Part shown: piece by piece, positions 28,958-38,825 of the stretch
Numbering within the stretch: position 1 is the first letter of the stretch
How the letters are laid out: each line of letters starts with the position of its first letter
Source: Streptococcaceae bacterium AF77-01CM03A
GTDB lineage: Bacteria > Bacillota > Bacilli > Lactobacillales > Streptococcaceae
Length of the DNA stretch: 64,000 bases
Reading direction: 5' to 3'
NCBI GenBank assembly: GCA_027665725.1
Contig: JAQDDS010000002.1
Coordinates: 62,001-126,000, forward strand
Notes under the pieces: generated by a model
What the model was told of the DNA's origin: nothing
The model's database searches: none
What the model saw: the letters and a program-made list of their open reading frames with translations, nothing else
Program-made: the position numbers and the translations under genes

Positions 28958-31900
28958 TTATTTCTCTTTTTTCTTTAGGAAACTTCCCAGTCCAAGAAGG
29001 GTAAGGATGCTGAATCCAGCTAGAGCAAGCGGTGATTTGTTTTCAGTTCCTGTGTTTGGAAGGACTTTTTGAGAAAGAGTCTCTGCAACAGTTTCCTGAG
29101 TTTCAGGATTTGTAGCTAGGTTTTGGGCTTGACTTTGGTCAGCTTCCAAGCTAGAAATATCAAATTCTGGTTTTTCTTCTACAGTTGGAGCGACAATGGC
29201 ACCGCCTTGTGACAAGCGGAGAACAACAGCAGTGAGAGCGTTCAGTCTCAATCCTTTATCAGTCCATTCAAGACCTTTTGGTTTAGCGATTCCTACTGGT
29301 CCTGCTTGGTTTTCATCTGCCAAAACTTCAGCATTTCTCAGGTGAGCAAAGGCTGTTTCTAGAGTGAATTCACGAGCCTTATCATCCGCATTGACAAAGA
29401 CAGCGTAGATATCTCCATTTGGAGCGGTGATTTGGTAGCCGATGGCCACGTCTTCTTTTTCAACACCATTTTGGCCTGGGACAGTAATGAGGCGGACACG
29501 CTCTTTGATATCTTGTAGACTCTTGAGTCGGAAGGCATCTGTAGATTGGCGAAGTGCAATCAGTCCTTTCATGTAGTCGCGACTCTTGACATTCTCAGGA
29601 TATGCTTTTTTATCTGTTGCCTTAGTCCAATCAAACTTGTTGACAGCATCGCTAGAGTCATAAGAGTCATGGATGAAGTACGGATAGACAAATGGATTAC
29701 CGTCTTTATCACGCAACAAGTGAGATTTGTTTGGAACCTTATCCTCTGAAACAGGATTCTTGTAGGCTGGGTCCAAGAATTGTTTGGTACGTCCATACTC
29801 CTGACCAGAGTGGATAAACGGAGTTCCTTGAGCTGTCAAGACCATGAGATTTCCAAGGCGCAAACGACGATGGATTTCAGCGTAGTTTTCAGCCTTGCTT
29901 GGGTCTTTTTTGATAGACTGAGCAATGATGTCAAAGAGGGTCAAGTTATCGTGGGCTGCGATATACTGAATAACATCTCCTGGGTTGTCCGCTTCAAAGT
30001 TAGTTGGCTGAGCAATGAGGTTTTTAAAGATGGTATTGATATCACGTTTACCACCTGTGATAAAGGCAGGTTGACCTTCATTTGGATAACCTGACTTAAG
30101 GTTGTTACGGATATCATCTGAAAATACAGCAACAGTATCTGTGTGTTTCATCCAATCCTGATCAGCAGGTTTGGTAGGCATGTTCTCGTCACCAGCATAG
30201 GTTCTCCAACCTTCACCTAACATGATGAGGTTTGGATTGAGGGCGCGTGCAGCCTTATAAGCTTCTTCGATAGAAGCTGCATCGTGGTCTCCCATCATAT
30301 CGAAACGGAAACCATCCACTTTGTAGGTATCAACCAGATACTTAATTGAGTCTACCAAGACACGTTTAGACATGTAGTGGGTTGTTCCTAGACGACCACC
30401 ACCAAAGCTAGTACGTGGAGAACCATCAGCATCCATGAAGTGATAGTAGTTTGGCTCAATATCCTCAAAAATGTCAACATTTGCAGTATGGTTGTAGACC
30501 ACATCCAAGATGGCACCCATGCCACGTTTGTGGATTTCGTTGATGAGGTTTTTGAATTCTGCGATACGTTTTTCTGGGTCCTTCGGATTGCTTGAGTACA
30601 TACCAGTCAAGGAGAAGTAGTTTTGAGGGTCATAACCCCAGTTGTAGTTGCTATTGCTTGAAGCATAGGCAGACAGTCGTTCTTGATTCTTCAATTCATT
30701 GACATAGTAGTAAGACAAGACAGGAAGGAGTTGGATGTGGGTAACACCTAAATCCTTGAGGTAGTCAAGCTTTTCGATAAAGGCTTCAAAGGTACCAAAT
30801 GGTTTTGTCAAGTCTTTTGCGATGGCAGGATCCGAAGTGAAGTCACGTACATGAGCTTCATAGATAACGGCATCTTCACGTGATTTGAAGTTACGAATCT
30901 TTCCATAGGTCAAGTCTTGCGGACCTAGTTTAGATGGGTCCACAAAGGCAGCTTTAGCGACCTTATGAGCGGCATCTGTTTTTGCTAGGTCACTGTTCCA
31001 AGCTGCTAATGATTTGGCATAAGGGTCAAGAACGAGGACAGTTTTACCTTGGCGCTCGATTTGGTAGTGGTAGTAGTAGCCAGTGTAGTTGCTGATACCG
31101 AGACCAGAGTTTGCATCCAGAGTTTGTTTCCAGGTTCCTTTTTCTCCTTTTTCAAGGGCGACAGTTCCAACTACTTTTTCAGGGTCTTTCTTGTCATAGA
31201 CAACAACGGAAACCTTATCAGCACTTGGAGACCAGAGGGTGAGGTCAACACGCTTGCCATCTTCTTTGAGGTTAGCACCGAGTGGACCATCGTAACTGTA
31301 GGATTCATCCTTGAGGCGCCAGCTTGAACGTGTGGTAAAGCGGTCTGAATTGTAGCTGACAGTGTACGGGTGTTGGGTGTCAGAGAAGTTGCCAATGTAG
31401 GTCACTTTTTTACCTGCCTCATCCACTTCCACGTCTGTGATAGCTACTTTATTCCCTTGGTAATCAGTGATGCTGGAGTGTTTGAGGATATCATCTTTCT
31501 TAGCTCCAACGAGGGTAGAAAAACTGCTTTCGATACGAGATTTAGCCACGTGTTGGGCACCAGTCATGCGAATATCGTGAACATAATATGGGTTGGTGTA
31601 GATGGTTTCGTCATCATCTTTGAGGAAAATCTGACTGTGATTTTTTAGATCCGTGAATTTATAATCCTCTTTTCTGATTTTCACATCATCGCCTTTCTTG
31701 CTTTCGTCTAGTAATAAAAATCCAAATTCTCTTGCAGCTTCATTGAGTGGGATATCAATGTAACGGCCATATTTTCCAGTTGCGGTAAAGTCAGTACCGT
31801 CAGGCCATTCTCCACTACTTGGTTTTTTGACATCGCCCCAATACCAAAGAGATTTTTTGTCATAGTTGCCATCGGTGCGGTAGTAGTTGACACGGACAGT

Positions 31901-32671
31901 TCCTGCTGGTTGAGGGCGATAATTGTATACCTTGTAGTTTTCATCTAGCCAGGCCTCGTTCATTTTTGGAGAGAGGCGCTCTACAGAACGGTCCCCTGTC
32001 AGGTTATCCCCCTTGGTATTGTTGATAAGGAAGCTGACTTTCTTGGCTTGCTCATTTTTGAGTTTGACATCTAGGTAATAGCCGTAGTCATCTTGCTTGG
32101 CATCCTTGAAGGACTTGGCTCCATTGGGCCAGTTTTCAGACGGCTTTTCAACATCGTCCCAGGTCCAGAGTCCTTGAGAATCCTTGTTTTCTTCAGGGAG
32201 TTTTTTTACATGGATACGGAAGTGGTTGTCTGCGATGGGTTCTTCAGAAGATGTGTCAGCTTGTGGTTTTTGATCTGAAGTTGGCGTTGAAGTGCTGGCA
32301 TCTACTTTCTCTTCCTTGCTGTTAGCCTGGCTTGTGCTAGCATCTTCTGTTTTAGGTGTTTCTAGTGCTGTAGTAGTTTCCGCAGCTGGAGCTTCCTTTT
32401 TAGAATCAAGGGAAGCGTTTGCATTCTTTTGTTCAGAAATAGGCGTTTCCTTTTGAGTTTGACTCGTTTCAGTCTCAGTCTCAGTAGGGGCCTTGGTCAC
32501 AACGCTGGTATTTTCCTGAGTTTGCGGAAGGTTTTCATTGGCCGAAATAGTTGGCATTGTAGCAGAAAGCATGACAATGCTGGCACCAATGAGGACAGAA
32601 CCAGTTCCGTTCTTCAAGGAACGGATACCGTAAATCATTTTTTTCTCGCGTTGAGGGAATATGTTCTTCAT
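28958..32671 (-). CDS. spuA: Cell-wall-anchored pullulanase (SpuA)
   Basis: 1237 residues from the ATG at 32671 (AGGAG seven bases upstream; a TTG just ahead is less well placed). The signal is a YSIRK variant (YGIRSLKNGTGSVLIGA). A Glu/Thr/Ala linker is followed by two CBM41 starch/glycogen-binding modules (about 148-365, each with a LWTWDDV/LWYWGDV core). The GH13 pullulanase region has YNWGYDPQNYF, DVVYNHT, the nucleophile Asp791 in GFRFDMMGDHD, the acid Glu820 in LGEGW and AHDN. LPNTG at 1204-1208 precedes a membrane stretch and KKKEK for sortase A. It debranches alpha-1,6 bonds in glycogen, including host glycogen, giving maltodextrins for import. Confidence 0.96.
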   Translation of the reverse strand: MKNIFPQREKKMIYGIRSLKNGTGSVLIGASIVMLSATMPTISANENLPQTQENTSVVTKAPTETETETSQTQKETPISEQKNANASLDSKKEAPAAETTTALETPKTEDASTSQANSKEEKVDASTSTPTSDQKPQADTSSEEPIADNHFRIHVKKLPEENKDSQGLWTWDDVEKPSENWPNGAKSFKDAKQDDYGYYLDVKLKNEQAKKVSFLINNTKGDNLTGDRSVERLSPKMNEAWLDENYKVYNYRPQPAGTVRVNYYRTDGNYDKKSLWYWGDVKKPSSGEWPDGTDFTATGKYGRYIDIPLNEAAREFGFLLLDESKKGDDVKIRKEDYKFTDLKNHSQIFLKDDDETIYTNPYYVHDIRMTGAQHVAKSRIESSFSTLVGAKKDDILKHSSITDYQGNKVAITDVEVDEAGKKVTYIGNFSDTQHPYTVSYNSDRFTTRSSWRLKDESYSYDGPLGANLKEDGKRVDLTLWSPSADKVSVVVYDKKDPEKVVGTVALEKGEKGTWKQTLDANSGLGISNYTGYYYHYQIERQGKTVLVLDPYAKSLAAWNSDLAKTDAAHKVAKAAFVDPSKLGPQDLTYGKIRNFKSREDAVIYEAHVRDFTSDPAIAKDLTKPFGTFEAFIEKLDYLKDLGVTHIQLLPVLSYYYVNELKNQERLSAYASSNSNYNWGYDPQNYFSLTGMYSSNPKDPEKRIAEFKNLINEIHKRGMGAILDVVYNHTANVDIFEDIEPNYYHFMDADGSPRTSFGGGRLGTTHYMSKRVLVDSIKYLVDTYKVDGFRFDMMGDHDAASIEEAYKAARALNPNLIMLGEGWRTYAGDENMPTKPADQDWMKHTDTVAVFSDDIRNNLKSGYPNEGQPAFITGGKRDINTIFKNLIAQPTNFEADNPGDVIQYIAAHDNLTLFDIIAQSIKKDPSKAENYAEIHRRLRLGNLMVLTAQGTPFIHSGQEYGRTKQFLDPAYKNPVSEDKVPNKSHLLRDKDGNPFVYPYFIHDSYDSSDAVNKFDWTKATDKKAYPENVKSRDYMKGLIALRQSTDAFRLKSLQDIKERVRLITVPGQNGVEKEDVAIGYQITAPNGDIYAVFVNADDKAREFTLETAFAHLRNAEVLADENQAGPVGIAKPKGLEWTDKGLRLNALTAVVLRLSQGGAIVAPTVEEKPEFDISSLEADQSQAQNLATNPETQETVAETLSQKVLPNTGTENKSPLALAGFSILTLLGLGSFLKKKEK

Positions 32672-32702
32672 CAATAGTCTCCTATAAATTTATTTTAAAA
32701 TC

Positions 32703-32731
32703 AGTATAACATGGGGTAAAAAATTATGCAA
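32703..32731 (-). promoter_or_regulatory. SigA promoter of spuA
   Basis: Minus strand: -35 TTGCAT (32726-32731), 17-base spacer, extended -10 TGTTATACT (hexamer 32703-32708). Confidence 0.75.
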
Positions 32732-32740
32732 GCGTTTTCC
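32727..32740 (-). promoter_or_regulatory. cre site in the spuA promoter
   Basis: GGAAAACGCTTGCA (minus strand) has one mismatch to TGNNANCGNTNNCA and covers the -35 element, a position that blocks RNA polymerase binding. Confidence 0.75.
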
Positions 32741-32756
32741 TAAAAACTATGCTAAT

Positions 32757-32792
32757 AAAAAACTCTCCTTGATTTTTAAGGAGAGTTTTTTT
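32757..32792. terminator. Terminator between the methyltransferase gene and spuA
   Basis: AACTCTCCTT pairs with AAGGAGAGTT, flanked by A4 and T-runs, seven-base loop. It would stop minus-strand transcription of the methyltransferase before the spuA promoter. Confidence 0.8.
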
Positions 32793-32862
32793 ATAGAAAT
32801 ACTTGAAAAGAAGACAATGGGAAAGTTTCTCGGCTTATGGAAGAATGGAGTGAGAATTTTTT

Positions 32863-33465
32863 TCAGTTGCTACCCTTAGAAGAGAGACTATTTTTCGCTG
32901 ATGCGAGAAATAATTGTGAAGGTTTATTAAGGAAAAGGTTTTCTGAACTATAAAGTATTTGTATCTGGATGTCTGAGAAACCATGATTTTTTATATTCTC
33001 TTCAAGTTCAGAAATGATAAAACCATGTTTTTCTTTATCTGGCTTGGTATAATCGGCGATAAATAATTGTCCACCATGAGTCAAATGTTCCTTAAACATG
33101 GCGAGACTGTCATCAAGATTAGGCATATGATGAAGAACACGACTGACGATAATGAGATCGAATGTTTGTTCTAATGGCTTATGCAATAAGTCTTGATGAA
33201 TCAAGTCTATATTTTCAAGTTTTTGGTTTTTAATCTTGATACGAGCTTGCTCCAGCATTTTATCTGAAATATCAACCAAGGTCACTGAATTTACTTTTTT
33301 GGCTAGAGGTAGAGAGATTAGGCCAGTTCCTCCTCCAAAGTCTAGAATTGATTTACTTGATAAATCGTGCATTTGTTTTTCAATATTTTTTCTGATAAGT
33401 TCGGCAAGAAATTGATTTTTGGGAGAATCAAACGATTCGGCACGATGATTAAAATGATGTTCCAT
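32863..33465 (-). CDS. Class I SAM-dependent methyltransferase
   Basis: 200 residues with a Methyltransf_11-like core: motif I ILDFGGGTGLISLPLA (about 39-54), the acidic end of strand 2 VTLVDIS, DLIIVSRVLHHM (motif IV region) and HGGQLFIADY. The substrate cannot be told; relatives act on small molecules or quinones. There is no clear SD before the ATG at 33465, so the start is uncertain, although the N-terminus (MEHHFNHRAESFDSP) looks complete. The gene stands alone. Confidence 0.8.
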   Translation of the reverse strand: MEHHFNHRAESFDSPKNQFLAELIRKNIEKQMHDLSSKSILDFGGGTGLISLPLAKKVNSVTLVDISDKMLEQARIKIKNQKLENIDLIHQDLLHKPLEQTFDLIIVSRVLHHMPNLDDSLAMFKEHLTHGGQLFIADYTKPDKEKHGFIISELEENIKNHGFSDIQIQILYSSENLFLNKPSQLFLASAKNSLSSKGSN

Positions 33466-33640
33466 GTTAATAGTTTAGCATAAAGAGAAAACATTTTGAG
33501 ATTATAGATATCTCTTGTTCAAAAAAAGTTTAGGGTTTTGACTGCTCTTTGGTTCTTTTTTTTAAATTGATGGGGACAGAAGGTTTTGAGGTTTAGCTTT
33601 ATTAAGCTGAGAATATAAAGAAGAGAAAAAGTAAAAATCG

Positions 33641-33649
33641 TGTTATAAT
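33641..33649 (+). promoter_or_regulatory. Extended -10 promoter of recJ
   Basis: TGTTATAAT, 37 bases ahead of the chosen start; no -35 seen. Confidence 0.5.
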
Positions 33650-33685
33650 AAATGAATAGAATCGTAAGAAAGAGTGGATGAATGT

Positions 33686-35905
33686 GTGATAATTCCTACT
33701 TATAATTGGCAATTTTCTCCGCAGGTTGAGGACGCGGATTTTACAAAGATAGCCAAGAGTGCAGGCTTGAGCTCTGAAGTCGCTTGTTTGTTGTATCAAC
33801 GAGGGATCAGGGATGAAAGCAGCCTGAAGAAATTTTTAGAACCTTCTTTGGAAGATTTACATGATCCTTATCTCTTACATGATATGGATAAGGCAGTTGA
33901 GCGTATTCGCCGGGCTATCGAGCAAGGGGAATTGATTCTAGTCTATGGAGACTATGATGCGGATGGGATGACTTCGGCTTCGATTATTAAGGAGAGTTTG
34001 GAACAATTAGGTGCAGAGTGTCTGGTCTATCTCCCGAATCGCTTTACAGATGGTTACGGACCAAATGCTAGTGTTTACAAATATTTCATCGAGCAGCAGG
34101 GGGTGTCTCTGATTGTGACAGTGGACAATGGTGTTGCCGGGCATGAGGCTATTGACTTGGCTCAGTCTATGGGCGTGGATGTCATTGTGACAGACCACCA
34201 CTCCATGCCAGAGGTTTTACCAGATGCTTATGCAATCGTCCATCCTGAACATCCAGAAGCGAATTATCCTTTTAAACATTTAGCAGGCTGTGGAGTTGCT
34301 TTCAAACTAGCTTGTGCCCTCTTGGAGGAAGTGCAGGTTGAGTTGCTTGACTTGGTTGCCATTGGAACGATTGCGGATATGGTCAGCTTGACGGATGAAA
34401 ATCGTATCATGGTTCAATATGGTCTAGAAGTTTTGCGAAATACCCAAAGACTAGGCCTCCAAGAACTCTTTGAAGTTGCTGGAATTTCTAGCAGTGACCT
34501 TACAGAAGAGACGGTTGGTTTTCAACTAGCTCCTCGTTTGAATGCCCTAGGACGCTTGGATGATCCCAATCCTGCTATTGAGTTACTAACTGGCTTTGAT
34601 GATGAAGAGGTGCGTGAGATTGCCCTCATGATTCAAGAAAAAAATGAAGAACGTAAGGAAATCGTTCAGGCTATCTATGAAGAAGCTAAAAGCTTGGTAG
34701 ACCCTAACAAAAGTGTTCAAGTTTTGGCCAAACAGGGCTGGAATCCAGGAGTGCTTGGGATTGTAGCTGGTCGCTTGTTGGAAGAATTAGGGCAGACAGT
34801 TATTGTTCTGAATATTGAAGACGGTCGTGCTAAGGGAAGTGCGCGGAGTATTGAAGCTGTCGATATTTTTGAAGCCTTGGATCCGCATCGTGCTCTATTT
34901 ATCGCCTTTGGTGGCCATGCAGGTGCTGCAGGCATGACGCTCGAAGTTGAACAGTTAGATGCCTTGTCAGATATTTTAGAAACCTATGTAAAAGACAAAG
35001 GGGTGGATGCCAAGGGTAAGAGTACATTATATCTTGATGAAGAACTGGATTTGGAAAACCTGAGTTTAGATACGGTTAAAAGTTTCGAACGATTAGCTCC
35101 TTTTGGGATGGATAATCAAAAGCCCGTTTTCTACATTCGAGATTTTCAAGTTGAAAATGCTCGTTCTATGGGGGCAGGTGATAGTCACCTGAAATTGAAA
35201 ATATCCAAAGGGAATGCGAACTTTGAAGTAGTAGCTTTTGGACTAGGAGCAAAGGCTACAGAATTTTCTCAGGCTAAGCAATTGGAATTAGCAGTCACCC
35301 TTTCTGTTAATCAATGGAATGGACAAACAACCCTCCAGCTGATGATGGTAGATGCTCGTGTAGACGGTGTTCAACTCTTTAATATTCGTAGTAAGAGTGC
35401 TGCTATGCCAGATGGAGTACCCGTACTTGATTTTTCAGGAGAATTGCCTGATATCTCTAAAAGTCCAGCGGTTGCGGTCAAAAATCTTCCAGAAGACATC
35501 ACTATTCTTAAGGACATTCTCCAGCAGCATGATTTTTCAGCTATTTACTTTAAAAATGATATTGATAAGCCCTACTATTTGACTGGTTATGGTACAAGAG
35601 AGCAATTCGCTAAGCTTTATAAGACCATCTACCAGTTTCCAGAATTCGATATTCGTTATAAACTAAAAGACTTATCAACCTATCTCAAAATTGAGCAAAT
35701 CTTACTGGTTAAGATGATTCAGATTTTTGAAGAACTTGGTTTTGTCACAATTGAGAATGGTGTGATGAGAGTAAATAAAGAAGCGGCCAAGCGGGACATC
35801 GCTGAAAGTCAGATTTATCAAAATCTCAAACAAACTGTTAAAGATCAAGAAATGATGGCGCTAGGTACGGTGCAAGAAATTTATGCCTTTTTAATGGCGA
35901 AATAG
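33686..35905 (+). CDS. recJ: Single-strand-DNA-specific exonuclease RecJ
   Basis: 5'-3' exonuclease of recombination and mismatch/base repair. DHH motifs are VYGDYDADGMTSAS, VTVDNG, VTDHHSMPE (the DHH triad) and AIGTIADM; the DHHA1 domain has FGGHAGAAGMTL. An OB-like part follows, then a streptococcal C-terminal extension. Total about 739 residues. The frame is open from a GTG at 33674, but the GTG at 33686 puts IIPTYNWQF exactly where relatives begin (MITPTYNWQF, as I recall) and leaves AGAGTGG as a weak SD eight bases upstream. The start is therefore a choice, not a proof. Confidence 0.95.
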   Translation: MIIPTYNWQFSPQVEDADFTKIAKSAGLSSEVACLLYQRGIRDESSLKKFLEPSLEDLHDPYLLHDMDKAVERIRRAIEQGELILVYGDYDADGMTSASIIKESLEQLGAECLVYLPNRFTDGYGPNASVYKYFIEQQGVSLIVTVDNGVAGHEAIDLAQSMGVDVIVTDHHSMPEVLPDAYAIVHPEHPEANYPFKHLAGCGVAFKLACALLEEVQVELLDLVAIGTIADMVSLTDENRIMVQYGLEVLRNTQRLGLQELFEVAGISSSDLTEETVGFQLAPRLNALGRLDDPNPAIELLTGFDDEEVREIALMIQEKNEERKEIVQAIYEEAKSLVDPNKSVQVLAKQGWNPGVLGIVAGRLLEELGQTVIVLNIEDGRAKGSARSIEAVDIFEALDPHRALFIAFGGHAGAAGMTLEVEQLDALSDILETYVKDKGVDAKGKSTLYLDEELDLENLSLDTVKSFERLAPFGMDNQKPVFYIRDFQVENARSMGAGDSHLKLKISKGNANFEVVAFGLGAKATEFSQAKQLELAVTLSVNQWNGQTTLQLMMVDARVDGVQLFNIRSKSAAMPDGVPVLDFSGELPDISKSPAVAVKNLPEDITILKDILQQHDFSAIYFKNDIDKPYYLTGYGTREQFAKLYKTIYQFPEFDIRYKLKDLSTYLKIEQILLVKMIQIFEELGFVTIENGVMRVNKEAAKRDIAESQIYQNLKQTVKDQEMMALGTVQEIYAFLMAK

Positions 35906-35910
35906 AAAGA

Positions 35911-35936
35911 AGCTGAGATATCTATCTCAGTTTTTT
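35911..35936 (+). terminator. Terminator after recJ
   Basis: CTGAGAT...ATCTCAG palindrome followed by T6. Confidence 0.75.
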
Positions 35937-36113
35937 GTTATCTCTTATAATTTTTAAATTATTTGTTCTTTAGAACGTCATGTAGTAAAAGTATACATAT
36001 TTGTAACATGACTACAACATAACTCTAAAACAACTGACATGTAAATCAGGTATGATTCTCTTATCAACATAAAAAATTAAAAATAATCAATAAAATTTTA
36101 GGAGAAAATTATT

Positions 36114-36770
36114 ATGAAAAAAACAGTTGCTAAACTGACTCTTGGTTTAACATCTACAGCTATTTTGGCGACAGTTGGAGCTCAAACTGTTAGTGCATCT
36201 TCTTACGTTGTTCAAGACGGAGATTCATTTTTTGGTATTGCTACTGCAAATGGCATGGATCCTTATGAGTTGGCAGCAAATAACGGAAAAAGCATTTTTG
36301 ATATGATCCACCCAGGGGATGTGCTAGAAGTAAGCGGTCCAGCTCAAGCTACTTATTCATACGGTGCTCCAGCTTCTGAGGCAACTAGTACTTTGAATCC
36401 TGCTTCAGATGATGATGTAGTCGTGAATACTCCGACAAACTACGGAAACTCTTATCCTGTTGGTCAGTGTACATGGGGCGTGAAAGAGTTGGCTCCTTGG
36501 GCTAGCAACTGGTGGGGAAATGCTAATACTTGGGCGATTTATGCTAGTGCTCAAGGTTATCGTGTAGGAGATGTTCCAGTAGTAGGCGCAATCGCCGTTT
36601 GGGATGGTGGAGAATATGGACACGTTGCTTATGTGACAGATGTACAAAGTGAAAATTCTATCCAGGTATTGGAAGCAAACTACAGACGTCAAAAACAAAT
36701 TGCTAACTATCGTGGTTTCTTTAATCCACATGAATTTTTAGGTAAAGTTACTTACATTTACCCAAACTAA
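36114..36770 (+). CDS. Secreted LysM-CHAP cell-wall protein
   Basis: 218 residues: an export signal (1-28, KLTLGLTSTAILATVGAQTVSA), a LysM repeat (about 30-75, YVVQDGDSFFGIATANGMDP) that binds peptidoglycan, a short linker, and a C-terminal CHAP domain. The CHAP catalytic Cys is in VGQCTWGV (about 121), the His in GHVAYV (about 174), and LEANY supplies the third polar residue. It is probably a wall amidase or endopeptidase acting on its own wall. SD TAGGAGAAA. Candidate TGTAAC (36003) and TGTAAA (36040) half-sites upstream hint at WalR control, but they lack the normal five-base spacing, so I do not call an operator. Confidence 0.88.
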   Translation: MKKTVAKLTLGLTSTAILATVGAQTVSASSYVVQDGDSFFGIATANGMDPYELAANNGKSIFDMIHPGDVLEVSGPAQATYSYGAPASEATSTLNPASDDDVVVNTPTNYGNSYPVGQCTWGVKELAPWASNWWGNANTWAIYASAQGYRVGDVPVVGAIAVWDGGEYGHVAYVTDVQSENSIQVLEANYRRQKQIANYRGFFNPHEFLGKVTYIYPN

Positions 36771-36778
36771 AGCTGATT

Positions 36779-36810
36779 AAAAAGATTTAGAGTTTCTAAA
36801 TCTTTTTTTT
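36779..36810 (+). terminator. Terminator after the LysM-CHAP gene
   Basis: AAAAGATTTAG pairs with CTAAATCTTTT around AGTTT, then T-run. In the rest of the 36771-37094 gap I see only the RNase J2 promoter and its leader. Confidence 0.85.
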
Positions 36811-36970
36811 ATTTGTGAGCAAGTTCCTTATGTCTATCTTTTTTCCGAGTAGCTGTTCTTTAGGTAAAGCTCTAAGGTCTATCGGGTTGGCGATTTTGAA
36901 AATAGAAAACAAAGCAAAGTGATTCGGCTATCAGTGGTGAATGTTCTCTAGTTGAAATCCTATCTTCATT

Positions 36971-36998
36971 TTGAAAATTAGTAAAAAAATGGTATAAT
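36971..36998 (+). promoter_or_regulatory. SigA promoter of the RNase J2 gene
   Basis: -35 TTGAAA (36971-36976), 16-base spacer, extended -10 TGGTATAAT (hexamer 36993-36998). The leader is about 90 bases and contains a small hairpin (AGAGT/ACTCT). Confidence 0.75.
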
Positions 36999-37094
36999 GA
37001 GAGGAAAAGATTCGGATAAAAGTAAATTGGACTTTTACAAAAAGAGAGTTGTGAAGACTCTACAAACACGTTATAGTAATACTTCGGAGGGAAA

Positions 37095-38756
37095 ATGACC
37101 AATATTAAATTAACAACTTTAGGCGGTGTTCGTGAAAACGGGAAAAACATGTACATCGCAGAAATTAACGATTCAATCTTTGTTTTAGATGCAGGTTTAA
37201 AATATCCTGAAAATGAGCAGTTGGGTGTCGATGTCGTTATTCCAAATATGGAATATCTGTTTGAAAATAGTGACCGTATTGCAGGTGTCTTTTTAACGCA
37301 CGGGCATGCAGATGCGATTGGAGCTCTTCCTTATCTTTTGTCAGAAGTGAAAGTTCCTGTTTTTGGTTCAGAGTTGACAATTGAGCTTGCTAAGCTTTTT
37401 GTTAAAGGAAATGATAGTGCTAAAAAATTCGATGATTTCCATGTTATTGATGAAAATACAGAAATCGACTTTGGCGGTACGGAGGTTTCCTTCTTCCGCA
37501 CAACTCACTCTATCCCAGAGAGTCTAGGTGTCGTTTTGAAAACATCTGAAGGAAGTATCGTTTATACAGGGGACTTCAAATTTGACCAAACGGCTAGCGA
37601 ATCATATGCGACTGACTTTGGTCGTTTAGCAGAAATCGGTCGTGAAGGAGTCTTAGCTCTTCTAAGTGACTCGGCAAATGCAGACAGTAATATTCAAGTG
37701 GCCAGCGAAAGTGAAGTTGGTGATGAAATTACTCAAACCATTTCTGATTGGGATGGCCGTATCATTGTAGCTGCCGTTGCAAGTAACCTTTCTCGTATTC
37801 AGCAGGTTTTTGATGCAGCTGCGGAGACAGGACGTCGAGTTGTTTTGACTGGATTTGATATTGAAAATATCGTTCGTACAGCCATTCGCTTGAAAAAATT
37901 GTCATTGGCTAACGAAAGTCTCTTGATTAAACCTAAAGATATGTCTCGTTTTGAAGACCACGAGTTAATCATCCTTGAAACCGGTCGTATGGGTGAACCG
38001 ATTAATGGACTCCGTAAAATGTCAATCGGTCGTCACCGCTATGTCGAAATCAAAGATGGTGACTTGGTCTATATCGTTACAACGCCATCAATCGCTAAAG
38101 AAGCTGTGATGGCACGTGTAGAAAATATGGTCTACCAAGCAGGTGGTGTCGTTAAACCGATTACTCAAAGTTTACGTGTATCAGGACATGGGAATGCGCG
38201 TGATCTTCAATTAATGATCAATCTCTTGCATCCTCAGTATCTCTTCCCAATCCAGGGAGAATACCGTGAGTTGGATGCTCATGCCAAGGCTGCTATGGCT
38301 GTGGGGTTATTGCCAGAACGCATTTTTATCCCGAAAAAGGGTACAACCATGTCTTATGAGCATGGGGACTTTGTTCCATCTGGTGCCGTTGCTGCAGGTG
38401 ATGTCTTGATTGATGGTAATGCCATTGGGGATGTTGGGAACGTTGTTCTTCGTGACCGCAAGGTCTTGTCAGAAGATGGTATCTTTATTGTAGCTATCAC
38501 TGTTAACCGTCGTGAGAAGAAAATCATCGCTAAAGCGCGAGTACATACGCGTGGATTTGTCTATCTCAAAAAGAGTCGTGATATCTTGCGTGAAAGTACA
38601 GAGTTAGTGAACCAAACTGTTGAAGATTATCTCCAAGGTGAGGATTTTGACTGGGCAGATCTTAAAGGGAAGGTTCGTGACAATTTGGCCAAATTCCTTT
38701 TTGACCAGACCAAGCGTCGTCCAGCTATCCTCCCAGTAGTCATGGAAGCAAAATAA
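37095..38756 (+). CDS. rnjB: Ribonuclease J2
   Basis: 553-residue beta-CASP metallo-beta-lactamase of the RNase J group, taking part in mRNA decay and 5' processing, usually with RNase J1. The metal motif that reads HxHxDH in active J1 enzymes is HGHADA here, with the last His lost. That marks J2, which has little activity on its own and supports J1. Other features are TGDFKFDQT, LLSDSANAD and SGHGNARDLQLMI. SD CGGAGGG, with a long leader ahead. Confidence 0.9.
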   Translation: MTNIKLTTLGGVRENGKNMYIAEINDSIFVLDAGLKYPENEQLGVDVVIPNMEYLFENSDRIAGVFLTHGHADAIGALPYLLSEVKVPVFGSELTIELAKLFVKGNDSAKKFDDFHVIDENTEIDFGGTEVSFFRTTHSIPESLGVVLKTSEGSIVYTGDFKFDQTASESYATDFGRLAEIGREGVLALLSDSANADSNIQVASESEVGDEITQTISDWDGRIIVAAVASNLSRIQQVFDAAAETGRRVVLTGFDIENIVRTAIRLKKLSLANESLLIKPKDMSRFEDHELIILETGRMGEPINGLRKMSIGRHRYVEIKDGDLVYIVTTPSIAKEAVMARVENMVYQAGGVVKPITQSLRVSGHGNARDLQLMINLLHPQYLFPIQGEYRELDAHAKAAMAVGLLPERIFIPKKGTTMSYEHGDFVPSGAVAAGDVLIDGNAIGDVGNVVLRDRKVLSEDGIFIVAITVNRREKKIIAKARVHTRGFVYLKKSRDILRESTELVNQTVEDYLQGEDFDWADLKGKVRDNLAKFLFDQTKRRPAILPVVMEAK

Positions 38757-38776
38757 GGATTAAATAGCAAGGAGAG

Positions 38777-38799
38777 AAAGTCGATTTTCGGCTTTTTCT
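38777..38799 (+). terminator. Terminator after the RNase J2 gene
   Basis: AAAGTCG pairs with CGGCTTT (one G-T pair), five-base loop, T-tail. Confidence 0.65.
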
Positions 38800-38825
38800 T
38801 ATCTCAAACGAATAAGGAGCAAGTT

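Noticed and set aside
36003..36045. WalR/VicR operator before the LysM-CHAP gene
   Set aside because: TGTAAC and TGTAAA half-sites are 37 bases apart rather than separated by five; the nearer partner TACAAC matches poorly.
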